Shown in pieces: positions 32,511-45,764 of a stretch of 64,000 nucleotides of DNA; position 1 is the first letter of the stretch; each line of letters starts with the position of its first letter. This DNA comes from Lineus longissimus (Eukaryota; Nemertea; Pilidiophora; Heteronemertea; Lineidae). The stretch is from positions 13,875,501 to 13,939,500 of the forward strand of contig NC_088323.1 in NCBI RefSeq assembly GCF_910592395.1, in the 5' to 3' direction. The translations under genes and the position numbers were made by a program. Below the pieces are notes generated by a model, which ran no database searches, was not told where the DNA came from, and was given only the letters and a program-made list of their open reading frames with translations.

Positions 32511-35500
32511 AGATTAATTCAAAAAAACCTCTAACTTGGATTTCCTCAATTTCTGAATGAAATTGCAACTTTTCAACCTCTACCTGGCAGTCGCAATTTT
32601 TGGAGGATTGTAATGGTTAGGGTCTCAAAATGACGCTAATGCTCTCCTCTTACAGCCAAATAGGGCAATTTAAATATTGATTGAGAAAGTCTATCACCAG
32701 AAGACATTATATGCACATCTGTTTTTGGCCAACACTGTCTGTCATGAGTGAGTGTGATGGTCATGAGGAGTAAAAGTGTCACAATATTCTAATAGAGCGC
32801 GCATAGATTGATTTGCATATATACCACAAAACCAACACACATAACTCCTCCCACCAACTAGCTGTGAGGTTTTGTCCCCACCTCACACCACCAAAATTCC
32901 TGGTAGGCCTAATTAGCTATGCAAGTGGCATAAAGCTTTGCAAACCATCGATGAGCGGAAAAGTCATGTAATATGAATAACATGTCATTTCACCAAGCTC
33001 TTACATCGCAGTTCTTGGCCATGCTGGCTATTGAATCACCATATATTGGGATTATCTAATAAAATTCCTGGAAAGGCCACAGATTTATCATAATGCTTTA
33101 ACATATAAATTTGTAGGCCTATGCCCATGTCTGTACATTGGCCTTCAGTGCAAAATAAGTCCAAAACTGGTTCTTTTCAAAACATCATGACTGAGCCCAT
33201 CGGAAGAAATTGAAAAAGCTGCAAATAAAATCACCATTTACTCATAAACTATATACATGTAGGGGATTTTTTTCTGCAAAATGGCAGCTTGCCCTAGCAA
33301 TGACCCTTATTCACGCATTGATAAGGTTTAGGGCAGAGAAAAGTCAAAGGTTTGCTTATTCCTTCCACCAAAAATCTTTTTTTTTTTCTCATGATCAGGA
33401 AGATTTGTCAACCTGAAAGACTGTTTCATATCTTCAATATTTGATACTGACCCTCGATATATCTTTAATATAAATAAGCAAGCAGCATTTTTTATTTTAT
33501 TTCATATTTTATAGGTTTCGGACTTGTAAAATTTTAGAAAAATTCCCCCAGTATCTCTGCCTCTTGAAGCCCATCCTTCACAGAAGGTGCTTGTTGCTGA
33601 CATTGATGATAACACAGTCACATTTTCTTTACAAAGGACACAGAGTGAATAGCCTTGATTTTTTAAGACATCAAAAATTGCTTTGTTGGTTTAATCATCC
33701 ATAGTAGAGTTGTCCTCTAAGGATTCTAAAATCCCATGTCAGGGTATGTCATGATAATAAAGAAAGTTTTGTAATAGGTCTTGTCAACAGGACGTAAGCA
33801 TAATGTCTGATCATGTCACTCCGGTAGAAATTGGCAGATGTCATTTTCAGTGATGTTTAAGATTTTACAGAGATAAAGGGCATACAAAATCAAAATAATC
33901 CACATTACAGAGAAAAATAATTAAATCGTGTAGGTAAAATATAATTTTGGCCGAGTTTGCAGTTTGGCAAGATGAATATCCCAATTTTGTTGGCCACGGG
34001 CTGCGTAGTCATCCGACATGATAATGCTAACTGCTGCTCTAGTTGTTGGGGACATTCAGTTTGGGACATTTACAGTGGATGAATTATCTGCCCTTCTATC
34101 ATATAATGACCAAGGCAATATGGCGTGTTATTTGGTGTAAATTCCCCCTCGTAAATCCGCCATGCGTGCGGGATAAGGGCACAATCTCGCAAAGAAGAAC
34201 CCAAATCCCTTTGAATGTCATTCTATCATCCCTCCCAGCCATTGGCTTTGTTGTGAAATGGAACAGTTCAAGACCGATAGACTTTGGACAGTTCTAACAA
34301 TACAGTAGAAGGGAATGTTCTGTCACTGTTCCAACCAACATCACATTCCAATGGTTACCTCGCCTGAACTGATTACGAGATGACAGATAGATCACGGTCA
34401 TGATCAATAATAAACTGACACGCCTGCATCAAAGGGGTCTTATCCACCGAATACTACATGCACACACTAAAAAGTTTTCATATTTTACTTGTAACCTTGT
34501 TGTTGAACTTATCAAAGTAGATTCTATTTTCAAAAACTGTAAACTTTTATTGCTAATTTCCATATTACTACCCACCCACTGGATTGGCCCAAGCTCTACC
34601 ATGGCAACATTCATTACTTATTCATGTGTGTGTGTACACTAGCGGCGTATAAGGGGATAAAAGAGCACAATAGGACCATTGTCTGAAAATTGGGCTCAGT
34701 TGTAAAAACAGCTGTACATACAATGCAACATTGTGATGAACTGTTTAACGGAAAGACTAAGAAGTAAATGCCATTGGGTAGTAGAGAGAAAATGCAGCGC
34801 AGTGGTACAAGAGTCGTCTGAATCGGTAGACTGGTGCCTGATCAACAGCTGCCGAAAGAAAGGCTATATTAAGTTGGAGGTATTTTTGAACTAATCTGTT
34901 TTTGTTCTTATGTAATGGAATTTTTATGTTATTCCTGATTGCTTGCAGATATACAGAGTTAAGTTGAAACAATTTGAAACCAGACCCTCTTTCACCCGGT
35001 GAGAGGTACATTTATTGTTGAATGCACTCGTGGCATCATTATCACAACTATATGTCTTGTAATTCTAGTGTAAACGTAGAGATTTTACTGGCGCGAATCA
35101 AGGATTTTTCGTGGAGGCTTTATATCAAATGCAACCTCGGGCGGGCGCCGTCGGCGGCCTACCCAAGAAGATTTTGAACAATTAGAAGGCCATTAGATGC
35201 GATTTCCAATCGTCTCAGCAACACTGTGCTGCCGGCCCACTGACAGAAAATGTTGGTATTTATCAATAAGAATGCTGTCGATTCGATTTCCCAGTATCCC
35301 TGCTTCTAAGGGCTCAAGTAGTGAACATCGACCCCCTAAGGTCCTCAGGATGAACAGGAATGCGCTCCCAATGAAATTTCTTTCTTCAGATGGCCGTAAT
35401 TAGGCGATTTTCAAGCATCTCAACATCAAGTATGATTAAGCTGACGGTGGTGACCTTTTTGCCAAACAAAGTCCTTTCGTGAACTTTATGACAAAGCAAT

Positions 35501-36126
35501 GGGGACCTTAGGCTCCTCACCCAGAAGAAAAATCCCTTTTGGGAAAGTTAAGCGTAAATGCGATTTCTTGGCATCTGATATAAAACTTAAATTCACAGGA
35601 ACTTTTGCAAATACTTCTTCACCAAATGTAACATGTTTGTCAGGAGTCAACATGCATTTTAGGAGGGTGCGGGTCTGCTCACACGGGCCATGTTTAGTAC
35701 CCGAGGTAAAGTGATATATAGAGACTGAGAGAAATGTGCAAAAAGAAAGCTTCCTTCTACCAAAGACGTTTCGTTTCCAAATGTCGGTACCAACTACTAA
35801 ATCTTGTGAGAAGACGGCTCTAATAAGTACATGTAGTGTACATGTAGTGTGATTTTCAAATTAGGACGTTTGGACTCGATGTCAAGGGGAGGGAGTTTCA
35901 CTTATTGTCTATAAAGGCAATAGGCTGTGGTACGGGTGTCTGCTGAAGAAATAACAGTCTATGCAACATTGGGTCCGAATAATTTTCTTTACTGCTAAAT
36001 GTCGAAAAATGGTTTGTTGGAAGTAGCGGGGTCATGACACCAATCCCCTTCCCCTGGATCCGCGCCAGTTACAAGTATGCTTTTCTTATATCGTGCTTTA
36101 TGATTTTTGTGTGATATTTGTTTAGC
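32511..36126. other. No gene seen; one further 180-bp unit at 34910-35080
   Basis: The stretch holds short frames only. GATATACAGAGTTAA at 34949 and GTGAGAGGTACATTTATTGTT at 34999 mark a fifth diverged unit of the repeat family. Splice-bounded exons were not found. Confidence 0.5.
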
Positions 36127-36128
36127 GT

Positions 36129-37626
36129 ACAGTCAACCTCGCCTAACTCGACTGTGCTCAACCTCAAAACCAAGTCACCTGATACCAAAGGCCCGATTTG
36201 GCCAGTATTTTCAATAACCTCGACTATGATCAACTCGAAAATCAAGTCGACTGATACAAAAACCCGATTTGGCCAATATTTTCATAAGAATCGACTGTGC
36301 TTAACTCGAAAACCAAGTCGACTGATACAAAAAGCCCGATTTGGCCAATATTTTCATTGAGCTCGACTATGCTCAACTCGAAAACCAAGTGGACTGATAC
36401 AAAATACCTGATTTGGCCAATATTTTCATTAAATTCGACAGTGCTCAACTCGAAAACCAAGTCGACTGATACAAAAGCCCGATTTGGCCAATATTTTCAT
36501 AAAAATCGACTGTGCTTAACTCGAAAACCAAGTCGACTGATACAAAAAGCCCGATTTGGCCAATATTTTCATTAAGATCGACTATGCTCAACTCGAAAAC
36601 CAAGTCGATTGATACAAAATACCTGATTTGGCCAATATTTTCATTAAGCTCGACTGTGCTCAACTCGAAAACCAAGTCGACAGATACAAAATACCTGATT
36701 TGGCCAATATTTTCATTAAACTCGACTGTGCTCAACTCGAAAACCAAGTCGACTGATACAAAAAACCTGATTTGGCCAATCTTTTCATGAAACTCGACTG
36801 TCCTCAACTCGAAAACCAAGTCAACTGATACAAAAGCCAGATTTGGCTAGTATTTTCAATAACCTCGATTGTGCTCAGCTCGAAAACCAAGTCGACTGAT
36901 ACAAAAACCTGATTTGGCCAATATTTTCATGAAACTCGACTGTCCTCAACTCGAAAACCAGGCCAACTGATACAAAAGCCCGATTTGACTAGTATTTTCA
37001 ATAACCTCGACTGTGCTCAGCTCGAAAACCAAGTCGACTGATACAAAAAACCTGATTTGGCCAATTTTTTCATGAAACTCAACTGTCCTCAACTCGAAAA
37101 CCAAGTCAATTGATACAAAAAGCCCGATTTGGCCAACATTTTCATTAAACTCGCCTACGCTCAACTCGAAAACTACGTTGATGGGTACAGAAGGCCCGAT
37201 TGTGCCAACATTATTTCCATAAAAACTCGCACCACTTGTGTCGATTTTTCTGACTCGTCAACGAGATGTTCACGGTACATTTGTCAAAATGTCATGTGAA
37301 TTCTTTTCTCGAAGTCAAAGCTCTGTGAATTGGCTTTGCACATGTGCAGCGTGGTCAATAACACAATACACTAGGGGCGTTGTGCGCAGGTTGTCTATCG
37401 AAGTTGCATTGACTGCGCATGTGTTCGAATATTCAAAAGATATTCGTTACGGTGGATTTTGAGCAAGTTTAACACAGCTCCTATGCATGGTCAGATCATG
37501 TGTTGTACACCGAAACCCCGTGACATCGATTGACAACACGAAGACATTCGATTTGGTGTATGTCGAAACTCATCTAAGTCGAAGCTATCATCGGTGACCA
37601 CAATCCGAGTGAGGCGAGGTTGACTG
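36129..37626. mobile_element. pogo/Tc1-like DNA element containing a satellite array
   Basis: CAGTCAACCTCGCC at the left end is mirrored by GGCGAGGTTGACTG at the right, and both are flanked by TA (36127-36128 and 37627-37628), the target of Tc1/mariner/pogo elements. CAGTC-ACCTCG ends are typical of pogo/Tigger-type MITEs. Most of the 1.5 kb interior is the 72-bp array; the remaining right part has no transposase frame. Confidence 0.75.
36140..37220. repeat. About fifteen tandem units of about 72 bp
   Basis: The consensus unit contains CTCAACTCGAAAACCAAGTC, GACTGATACAAAA, CCCGATTTGGCCAATATTTT and CATTAAACTCGACTGTG. GATTTGGCC recurs at about 36193, 36266, 36338, 36410 and onward to 37127. All six frames give repetitive open frames that are not genes. 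Confidence 0.95.
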
Positions 37627-37628
37627 TA

Positions 37629-40241
37629 TATATAACATTAGTTATTGTTATTCAAGACCGAAACAGAAATAAACCGTAATCTGATAGAATAGATTGTCGT
37701 TTGTGTTAACTTTATTCATTACAGTTAACAGACAGTTTATAATTTGAAGTGCACTTGGAACTAAAAACTAATTCCAGTCTTTTCTTGCATTGCTTGGGGA
37801 CGATATGGTGCTCCGATGCGGTCGTAATAATTTTAGTATAAAATGATTCTCAGTTTAATAGTGTGATCTTGAAAATAATTCCAGTTCAACTAAAATATGG
37901 CATCTGTGGCCGCATCTCAACGCCATGTCATATCGCTTTGCAAATTTGAGATAATCAAATTCTTCATTCCAGAAGTACTATACCCTTTCGTTTTCAATAG
38001 ATTCCTCGATCCGTTGTTGAGTTAGAGGTCATCATAGATTGCATTTCTCACCAAATTTGACATGAAAGACCGAAGTTTCGCCAAAACTCAATACGACTCT
38101 CTCATCACCCAACGCATGGTAATGTCCTAGTCAATCCCTGGTTTAGGACCAGGGCTGATTCGAGCGAGTTCTGGAGTGGTACCTGAGATTGGGCGTGTTA
38201 TCTGGGTCACTTGAGCGGATCGGTAAGGAAGGCCAGAAGGTTCAGCTCTGTGCTAGCCGATTCCTGGTTCAGAGGTCACCAGGATATCGCCCAGTGTCAG
38301 TCTTATGTTTGGTTTTAAGTGCTTCTCCTTAGATCATACCAGAATCACCTCGTTCCTAGAGCAATATGAGTGCATAAGTGAGGCAATCTAAACGTAAGAG
38401 GGACTACATGGGGACGGGACTGACGGACATGATCCCTGAACCCGAACAATGCAAACTGGATTATACATGCACTGTTTCCAAGCTTCGATCCGCTACGCTG
38501 TACTTTTAGTTGGGCGGGCCAGCGCCAGTCTAGGCTACACATACTGCCAAAGCGGTTCCAGTTTTCCTATCGGCGCGCTCCAGAGATACTGATAGTGAGT
38601 GTGATATAAAAAATATAGCCAAATTATGTAAACAACTGTAACAAGCACTCCTAGCTACATGTTGATGTAGCCAATTTCGAAAATGTGTTATTCATAATAC
38701 TTACTTCACTAATTGGTTTAGTAGTTTTGTTTTAGAGCCTATTTTGTGAAGCACAGACAGGCTTCATTCGCGCATAGGAAAAATCGAACTGTACCGATAA
38801 ATTGAACTTAGTAGGTGGATTAAATGTAAGGTAATAATACTGATATTAGATAATATCGACAAGGTTCCTAGTGGCTACTTGCAGCTGAGTAAAGGTTGTG
38901 TTAGCATGGCCCGGCCCGAGATGTTGTAACCTGCAACAAAAGCGTTGTGTTTTCTGCATTGAACCTGGCCAAGGGACTCTAATCTTGCTTCACAAAAACG
39001 TCTCTACAACAAAAAGTACTGAACAGAATCGGTCGATCTTGGTATCATTCCTCTTCTAGGAAGATTCCCCGTCCACTGGTATCAATAGTTTTAACCCCCT
39101 GGTAGTGGAAGTTTCCGTTGGCGTTTTTTCTGGCCCACCCTGTATAGGGTGAGCAAGTGCACATACTAATGCGGTCGAGTTAAGAACCCTCTTGATGGTA
39201 GATATTTCTCTGGCCTAGTGGAACTGACAAACTTAAATGTCAAATAAGATGATAAGGAGACTATTCATTCCTGTGAAAAGCATCGTCCAAAGTGGATACA
39301 ATGTAGTGTTGGACGACTTCCGGTTGTGCCAAGTACTTGACTGAATAAACTTGTTCAATCTAACGTCTCAGCCTGATGGGCTTACGTCACATGTGCATGG
39401 GAAGGAGCATACAACTGACCCAGATATTCGAGGATGCATGAACGGGAGTCGTGAGGATAACCACAAATAACAAAAAAAGGTAGGACTTACTTTCCAGGGA
39501 TGGTATAAACAGACCTGGTGATACTGGTGTAAATAGGAAGAGACAACTGCTGACCTTTTTTTTGTGATGACTTATATCTGAACTCAAACACAAAACGAGA
39601 GCTTCACTTTTGATTATCACTCCACCCCACACCCCCCCCCCCCCCAAAAAAACCACCTCAAAATGGCTTTCTGACCACGCGTAACACACAGTACATTGTG
39701 AGGTTGGTGATATCCTCACTAGAGGGCAGGTTAACGACCTAGGAGAACAACCATGCCCGCCATTTAAGGCATCTCTCGCTCTATCCGCGTATTTTTGTCT
39801 GGAACACTGCATTGGAGCTTTTCACATCAATGTCCTTCGTGTATAGATGGCCTTCTCTGACAATACTTAAAGTGGTACGCCTTTCGTTCACATTATTTCA
39901 ACTTTTGGTCCAACTGCATCTATTTTCTTTTTCTAACGCCAGGTGACGCCGATAGTCAGTTATAATGCAAGCATATGTATGGATGCCCGTGCGTTATCTG
40001 TATGCAATTGTTGTGTGTATCAATTTTCCCGTTCGCTACATGTACATTTAACGTATGATTGTCATACGAGAATACAGCAAGGTAAACTGTATTGTTTCAA
40101 GCATCGCAAATCTGCCAAAAACGGCGATTTTACTAGCGCTGGCACCTCAATGGCGTGTGTCATTTTCATGGAAACAACCGCAAAATTATACAAACGTCCA
40201 ATAGGCCTGTAAAGACCATTATCTTGTTAACACAATAGTGT
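37629..40241. other. No gene seen
   Basis: There is a C14 run near 39632. No exon, array or inverted repeat stands out. The first hundreds of bases left of 40242 would hold the 3' UTR of the TRIM-type gene. Confidence 0.45.
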
Positions 40242-42710
40242 CTACTTCAGCATATAGACGGCATAGTGATTTCCATCCGACAGAATCAAAGTGTTATTCT
40301 TAACGTCTAACCTTGTCCTTTTCTTGACCTTCTCGTTGATCAAGTAGGGTTCATAGGACCAGTCTGGTAGGCCGCCATTTCTTAGGATGCGAACCACGAA
40401 CACCTCCCGGCGCCTCCCGATCTTATGTCGATACGCCAAGTAGACATCGTCAGTGACTGTCGCAGCGATGTCGTCCAGCCCGTGCAGCCAGGTATGACCC
40501 GTGAAACTCGACTTCAACTCGAACCTCCCATTGTTGAAAGCATAGGCGGCGACACCGTTCTCACCCATGATATAGATGAACTGACCCCCGCAAGTGACTC
40601 TTGAAATGTCGCGAATCCCGTGCTTATCGTTGCGGAGTGGGTGCGCGCGGTCTATTACACCTGCTGCGTTGACAGCGGAAATCCTCGGGCCGGCTTGGGC
40701 ATCTTGGTCGAGGACCATGTACTGTCCTTGAATGTTCACTGACAGGGAGAGCGGGATGTCCATAGCGAAACCTTCAATCGAGCGCAGATAGCCTCTGCTG
40801 GCGTCGAACAAGCGGATACAACCTTGACCTTGGGTTTGCCCGTAGGTCAACGTGGCTAGCTTTCCGCCAGGGGTGTGGGCCATGTCAATTGCTGGGTGCA
40901 CCTTGTCCTTCATCAGCTTGACGGAGCGCTGGCTGTGCCTGATCTCAATGGTATCCGTCCTCCGCACAGGGCTCGATGGCGCTGCAATGGCAAAGCAGTC
41001 AATGCCGAGGTTGACAACGCTGGAGATCACGTGATCTTCCTTTGTTTTGAAATACCAGCTCATCCCTGGAACCGTTTCAGCAGAGGTGAAAGTGGTATTG
41101 GCCACAGTGCCCAGCTCAATTTTCTGCTCACTAGAAATGAACGATGGAAAAGGCTGTTTCAACCTCTCCCAGTGAGCTGTCTCCATTTCCGTCTCTAAAA
41201 CGATTTCCAAGTCTTCCTTTGCGTCGACGAGCCTGTCGTAAAATATTGGGTGGGTAGTGGTCTCCGTGAGCAAGAGCTCGGACTTCCCGATGCAGTTCTT
41301 AATCGTCTTCTGAATCTCCGGGATCTCGAGTATGGTCGCCGACATTTCGGCAATATCAAACCCTCCTCTGATCTTCTGCTTCATGGCGTCTCGTTGCTTG
41401 GTAATCTCTGTTATCAGGTCTTCAGCTTTCTTTTCAATTCGCCGCAACATCGTCTGCTTCCAATCCAAGATGGCCTCCTTGGTTGCCATGACATCCTTCT
41501 GCGCGTGATCAAGATGGCGTATCTTTTGCTTCCCTTCGTCGATCTTCTTGCGGATATCTGTGACTTCGGTCCGAACGAGTTCGCCGATCTTCTCCGTGTC
41601 GTGCTCCACGTGATCTAACATCACGCACACATGGCAGACAGGCTGCCCGCACGTCCGACAGTAGCTTTTCAAGCGCTCGTGATGGGCCAGACAGATCCCA
41701 CTATCCTGGATCACCTCAGTGATAGCATGAAGACTTGACAAAACATGTCCAGCGGATTCGAACTTCCTATTATGGACGTTGCTACAGTTCTCGCAGAGGA
41801 ACAGATCATCGCAGTCCTCGCACCGGTTCTCAGCAGTCGAGCTCACGCCGCGGTGATGACACACGCGACAGTCCGTTGATTCGAATGAGCTGTCCCCAAA
41901 AGATTTATCACTCTCTGTCGTACTCTCCGGAACTCCCGAGTCCGCTGCCTCATCATCTGAGTCGGATCCGGTCACATCGACTAGGCCTTCGATGCCCTGG
42001 GCTGGCAAGGGGCATTCGATCTTACATGTGGGACAGGCAAAGACGCCGGGGCCTCCTGGATGGTCCTCCAAGTGAGTGGAGACGCAGAAGAGGCAGAACG
42101 CGTGTTTGCAGGCTCCGACAACCTGAAACAAAACATGGAATATTAAAATGGGAAGACATGTTTTCAAAAGACAATCTTGTTTTGGGCTACAATTCACCTC
42201 AGTCAAAAAACATTTTTGATATTTGAAAAAACACTTGAGAAGTAATTGAAACCAAACATTTGCGATGCCATCCAGGAAAACATGAGTTTGTCAATCATCG
42301 TTTTTTATATGCTACTGGGAACTGCTATATTTCACTGTCAGAAGTTAGAAACAAAGGACAAAATGTACGTAACTCTGGAAAAATAGGCAGGTTTCGCAGC
42401 CCCCACGAACCCCTTATCATTGAATCTTTGATGGCCAATCATAGAGTCTATGATGGGATCCGTGCGCAAAACGTGGTTGTGATCATCATGATAATTCCGT
42501 CCATGGGCCAATCAATAGTTCTATATTGAACACTTTTGCCTGTGTTGCAGACAAAGTCACAACCAGAATGCAGAGACAATATCCCTAGCCCTATTAGTTT
42601 ACCTTAAGGTTCATGGTTTCGTCGTAGCAGTTGGTGCATATCAGGCCTTTGTGGGCTAGGCCTGGCTCGTGGTGGCTACTGGTCGTACTCATGCTGTCGC
42701 TGGTCGACAT
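40242..42710 (-). CDS. TRIM-type RING / B-box / coiled-coil protein
   Basis: Two coding exons (42710-42603 and 42122-40242, both phase 0) give about 662 residues. A C3HC4 RING spans residues 25-69 (C25, C28, C41, H43, C46, C49, C66, C69) and is split by the intron. A Ser/Asp/Glu-rich linker follows. B-box 1 covers 121-162 (CRVC, CEDC, CENC, H153, H162) and B-box 2 covers 180-210 (CLAH, CRTC, CHVC, HVEH), both complete. A Lys/Glu-rich coiled coil runs to about 330. Residues 380-660 are beta-rich and may form a propeller; I do not see clear NHL repeats. Such proteins are E3 ubiquitin ligases; the C-terminus selects targets. The start Met lies 10 bases after an acceptor-like TTATCCTTCCAG, so an untranslated first exon is likely. 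No damage is seen. Confidence 0.93.
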
Positions 42711-42720
42711 TGCGTCGTAT

Positions 42721-43167
42721 CTGGAAGGATAAGATTCATATGACATCTTAATGGACTAATGGCATTATCATCGGTATTACCAAGCTGTCGGCTGTCCGGT
42801 CCAACTCTACAGTAACAGTTCCGAACACCTAATTCCTCATAAAATAGAAAACTTCAAAGCCTGACTGAATTATCACGCTATTCCGATGGCAATCTCTTCC
42901 GGAACCTCGCTGCAGCTATCATCTTTGCGCATGTCGATGCATTGACGACGATGTGCTGGTAGGCGAGTACCATCACCGTGGAGTCACTGTAAAGGTTACA
43001 CACCAGTAATTCAGTGCGTAAGACTAGGTTGCATACGATGAAAATGATTTGAATTTCTGAAACATGGTCTCAGTCACCAGTATGGATATGTTTTCCATTA
43101 GAGATACCAATTTTTTATGAATTGTGAATTTATTCTCTATAAAATGAAACTAATGATGCAGTTTCAT
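42721..43167. other. Upstream region of the TRIM-type gene
   Basis: Probable intron or 5' region: an acceptor (TCCTTCCAG) ends at 42721 on the minus strand. I did not identify the first exon or a core promoter. Confidence 0.4.
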
Positions 43168-43318
43168 GTCAGGGCCTGGTTGTTCAAAACAAATCTTGTT
43201 ACTAACGCTGGCGTTAACTCAACCTGGCGTTATCTTCTTTGGTTTAGCCCTTAGACTTAACGCCAAGTTAAGATAATGCCAGTGTTAGTGCCAACACTGG
43301 GCCATTCCTTTTACACCG
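43168..43318. mobile_element. Foldback element with about 35-bp inverted ends
   Basis: The left GGGCCTGGTTGTTCAAAACA... ACTAACGCTGGCGTTA pairs with the right end, which on the other strand reads GGCCCAGTGTTGGCACTAAC... ACTGGCATTATC. The inner TCAACCTGGCGTTA also pairs with TTAACTTGGCGTTA. It is likely a MITE. Confidence 0.55.
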
Positions 43319-43371
43319 GTACTAAAGTAACTCTTGACTCACTGATCTAACACCGGTGTAGAAGGAATGGA
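43303..43371. repeat. Compact inverted repeat with 19-bp arms
   Basis: CCATTCCTTTTACACCGGT and ACACCGGTGTAGAAGGAATGG form near-perfect arms around a loop of about 28 bases. Transcribed either way it would fold into a strong hairpin. Confidence 0.75.
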
Positions 43372-45355
43372 CGTCCTAGGAATGCAGTCGACCCCATACA
43401 ATTGCTGTGTATTGTCAACGGTTGTGGTTAATGGTTTGGTTAGGGTTAGCTACATAATCTTCAACAAAGGAACTCAGGAACTCAGGGACTCTATTCACTA
43501 TAACAAAAGGACCGGACTTAGATTCCGGGGACTTGCATTTCTTTTACACCGGGCGTACATGTACATCATGAAAGACAGCACTCAGATTTGTTCCTTCTGC
43601 AAACAATGCAATGTTCCAAAAGCTAAAAGTTTTCTAACTTTGCTCAGTTTAAATTGGCGAAAAACTGGCAATCGAGATTGCTGCCGAAATCTAACGGTTA
43701 ATGCATTACAGTTGACGTTTTCACGCTTATTTGTTTGCGTTTGACAGTGCAATCGCAAAAAATGAAAGACTCGCAAAAAAATTCGCTGGAAAATCCAGTA
43801 TGGGTAATTTGCAAAGTTCGCCTGGAACAGATGTTTTTTTCCCACAGGCCTGTTGATAATTTGAAATTCCATCTCCCAATTATGCAGGCAAATACTTGTT
43901 CAGTTCTATTCGACGGAACGCGACTCATCACCAAAAACATGTTTCCACAACTGATTCTATCTGGTCATTAACATTTTAAAACACACTTATCATTCATAAC
44001 TGTAATCATCCATTGTCCCATAAACGAGAGGAATTTTAAAATCCAGTCGCCTGATTTTATGATAACAAAATTGGAGTGAGAAGTCGAAATTCGTCATGAG
44101 CATTTCCGTATAAATCATCAGATTTGACGCGTGGGCAACGCGAACAATAGAGACTGCACTAAATAATTACAGTTTGTACGTCATTAGGTCGAATACCATT
44201 TGTAAACCACTTAATTTCAGATAGTCACTTATGGATGATGATAATAGATAAAGGAGATGAGCATTTCCAATTGTTTGATAGGCCTATTTTCTGATGATTA
44301 CATTCTGAACTTCACATGTCGGCCATCTTTTTATTTCTTGTTCACGTCCTTGATGGCCGCCCATCACAAAAACAACTCAGATCGCCGCAATCGTTTTATA
44401 CAGTTCATTACGGCGATGTTTCAATGAAACGAGACTGAATGACTGGATTAAAGGTCAAGATGTCTTGATGGTGTCTAAAATAAATTCTCATTTAACCAAT
44501 GCTGATACCGGGCCAGTCAGATCTGAAATAAAGTGTTCATCATCATCAACATCGTCGTAGGCTCGAGGTCGTAAAGCACATGCACAGATACACAAATATG
44601 TGCCTAATTACGTATCACGTACGCCTCAATAATTAATAGTCCTAAAATGTCATTGAAATGATTTTATCATTTCATAGACATGGCCCAATAAAATTTATGG
44701 AGCTTCGCCATTTTTACATCCTCGTATAACAAGTGCATATTAATACACTCCGCCTCTCGATATTTCAAATTTTGTATAAATACATGTATAACGATGGCGT
44801 GAAAAGCTCTTAATCTCAGGATACAAGCGTTTGTAATTGAACCAGCTACCTTTTAAATCAGTTGGCGGTTTTTAATTTTTTTAATGTTCTTCTGTTCCAT
44901 TTATATACAGTAGTAAAGGATTTTTTTAGTTTTAGAAAAAGATTTTTCAAAGTTAAAAGAATATTTGTAAGAGTGTAGAGTGCAGAGAAAATGTTAGCTT
45001 TCATGTTTTCACATTACTTTTAAGCACACTTTAAGCACAGTTCTTAATAAAAGCAACTAATTTGGTGGTTCCTATTCCACCGACTGTAAAATTAGTTTTA
45101 AAAAAAGGAGTGAAACCAACTATTACTTAGTTGTTCCAGATAAAGGAATAGTGATGTAGATGATGACCATGAAATTGGTTAAATTACTATTTTGAAACTG
45201 CAGCTAAAACAACTAATTTCTAATTTCAGTCTGTGCAATAGAAACCACAAGACTAGCAAAAGAATACGATGAAAGAAGTATTTTAACTAATCAGTTTTAA
45301 ATGGGAATGACTTTTCCTGCATAAATGACGCATCCCAGGAAAAGTGTCGAAGGCA
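43372..45355. other. No gene seen
   Basis: AT-rich with short frames only. Confidence 0.45.
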
Positions 45356-45764
45356 GCAACGGTCAAGTAAGGAAGAGATTCATTTTAAGTCCTTAAGAAA
45401 GCCTGTTGACTTCGCATCGTTATCTTTGATGTGGTGTATGGTCCAGATGTCTTTGATGTGGCACACATAGGAGTATCAATCTACGTGTCCTTGATATGCT
45501 ACACAGGTATCTTTGCTTTGGTTTGTCTTTATTTGCGGTAATAACCGCCCAGGAGTATCAATCTACGTGTCCTTGATATGCTACACAAGTGTCTTTGCTT
45601 TGGTTTGTCTTTATTTGCGATAATAACCGCCCAGGAGTATCAATCTACGTGTCCTTGATATGCTACACAAGTGTCTTTGCTTTGGTTTGTCTTTATTTGC
45701 GGTAATAACCGCCCATAGCAACGGTCAAGTGAGGAAGAGATTCATTTTAAGTCCTTAAGAAAGC
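45356..45764. repeat. Three 82-bp tandem units between two 48-bp direct repeats
   Basis: AGGAGTATCAATCTACGTGT begins units at 45469, 45551 and 45633, nearly identical and each ending TAATAACCGCCC. AGCAACGGTCAAGTAAGGAA...GTCCTTAAGAAAGC at 45356 recurs at 45717 with a single change in the part I compared. Confidence 0.92.

Noticed and set aside
36140-37220. CRISPR array or a repetitive-protein gene
   Set aside because: The units are contiguous without unique spacers and lie in animal DNA; open frames on both strands are a by-product of the repeat.
40852-41618. Plus-strand frames opposite the TRIM-type gene
   Set aside because: They are antisense shadows of a GC-richer coding exon.
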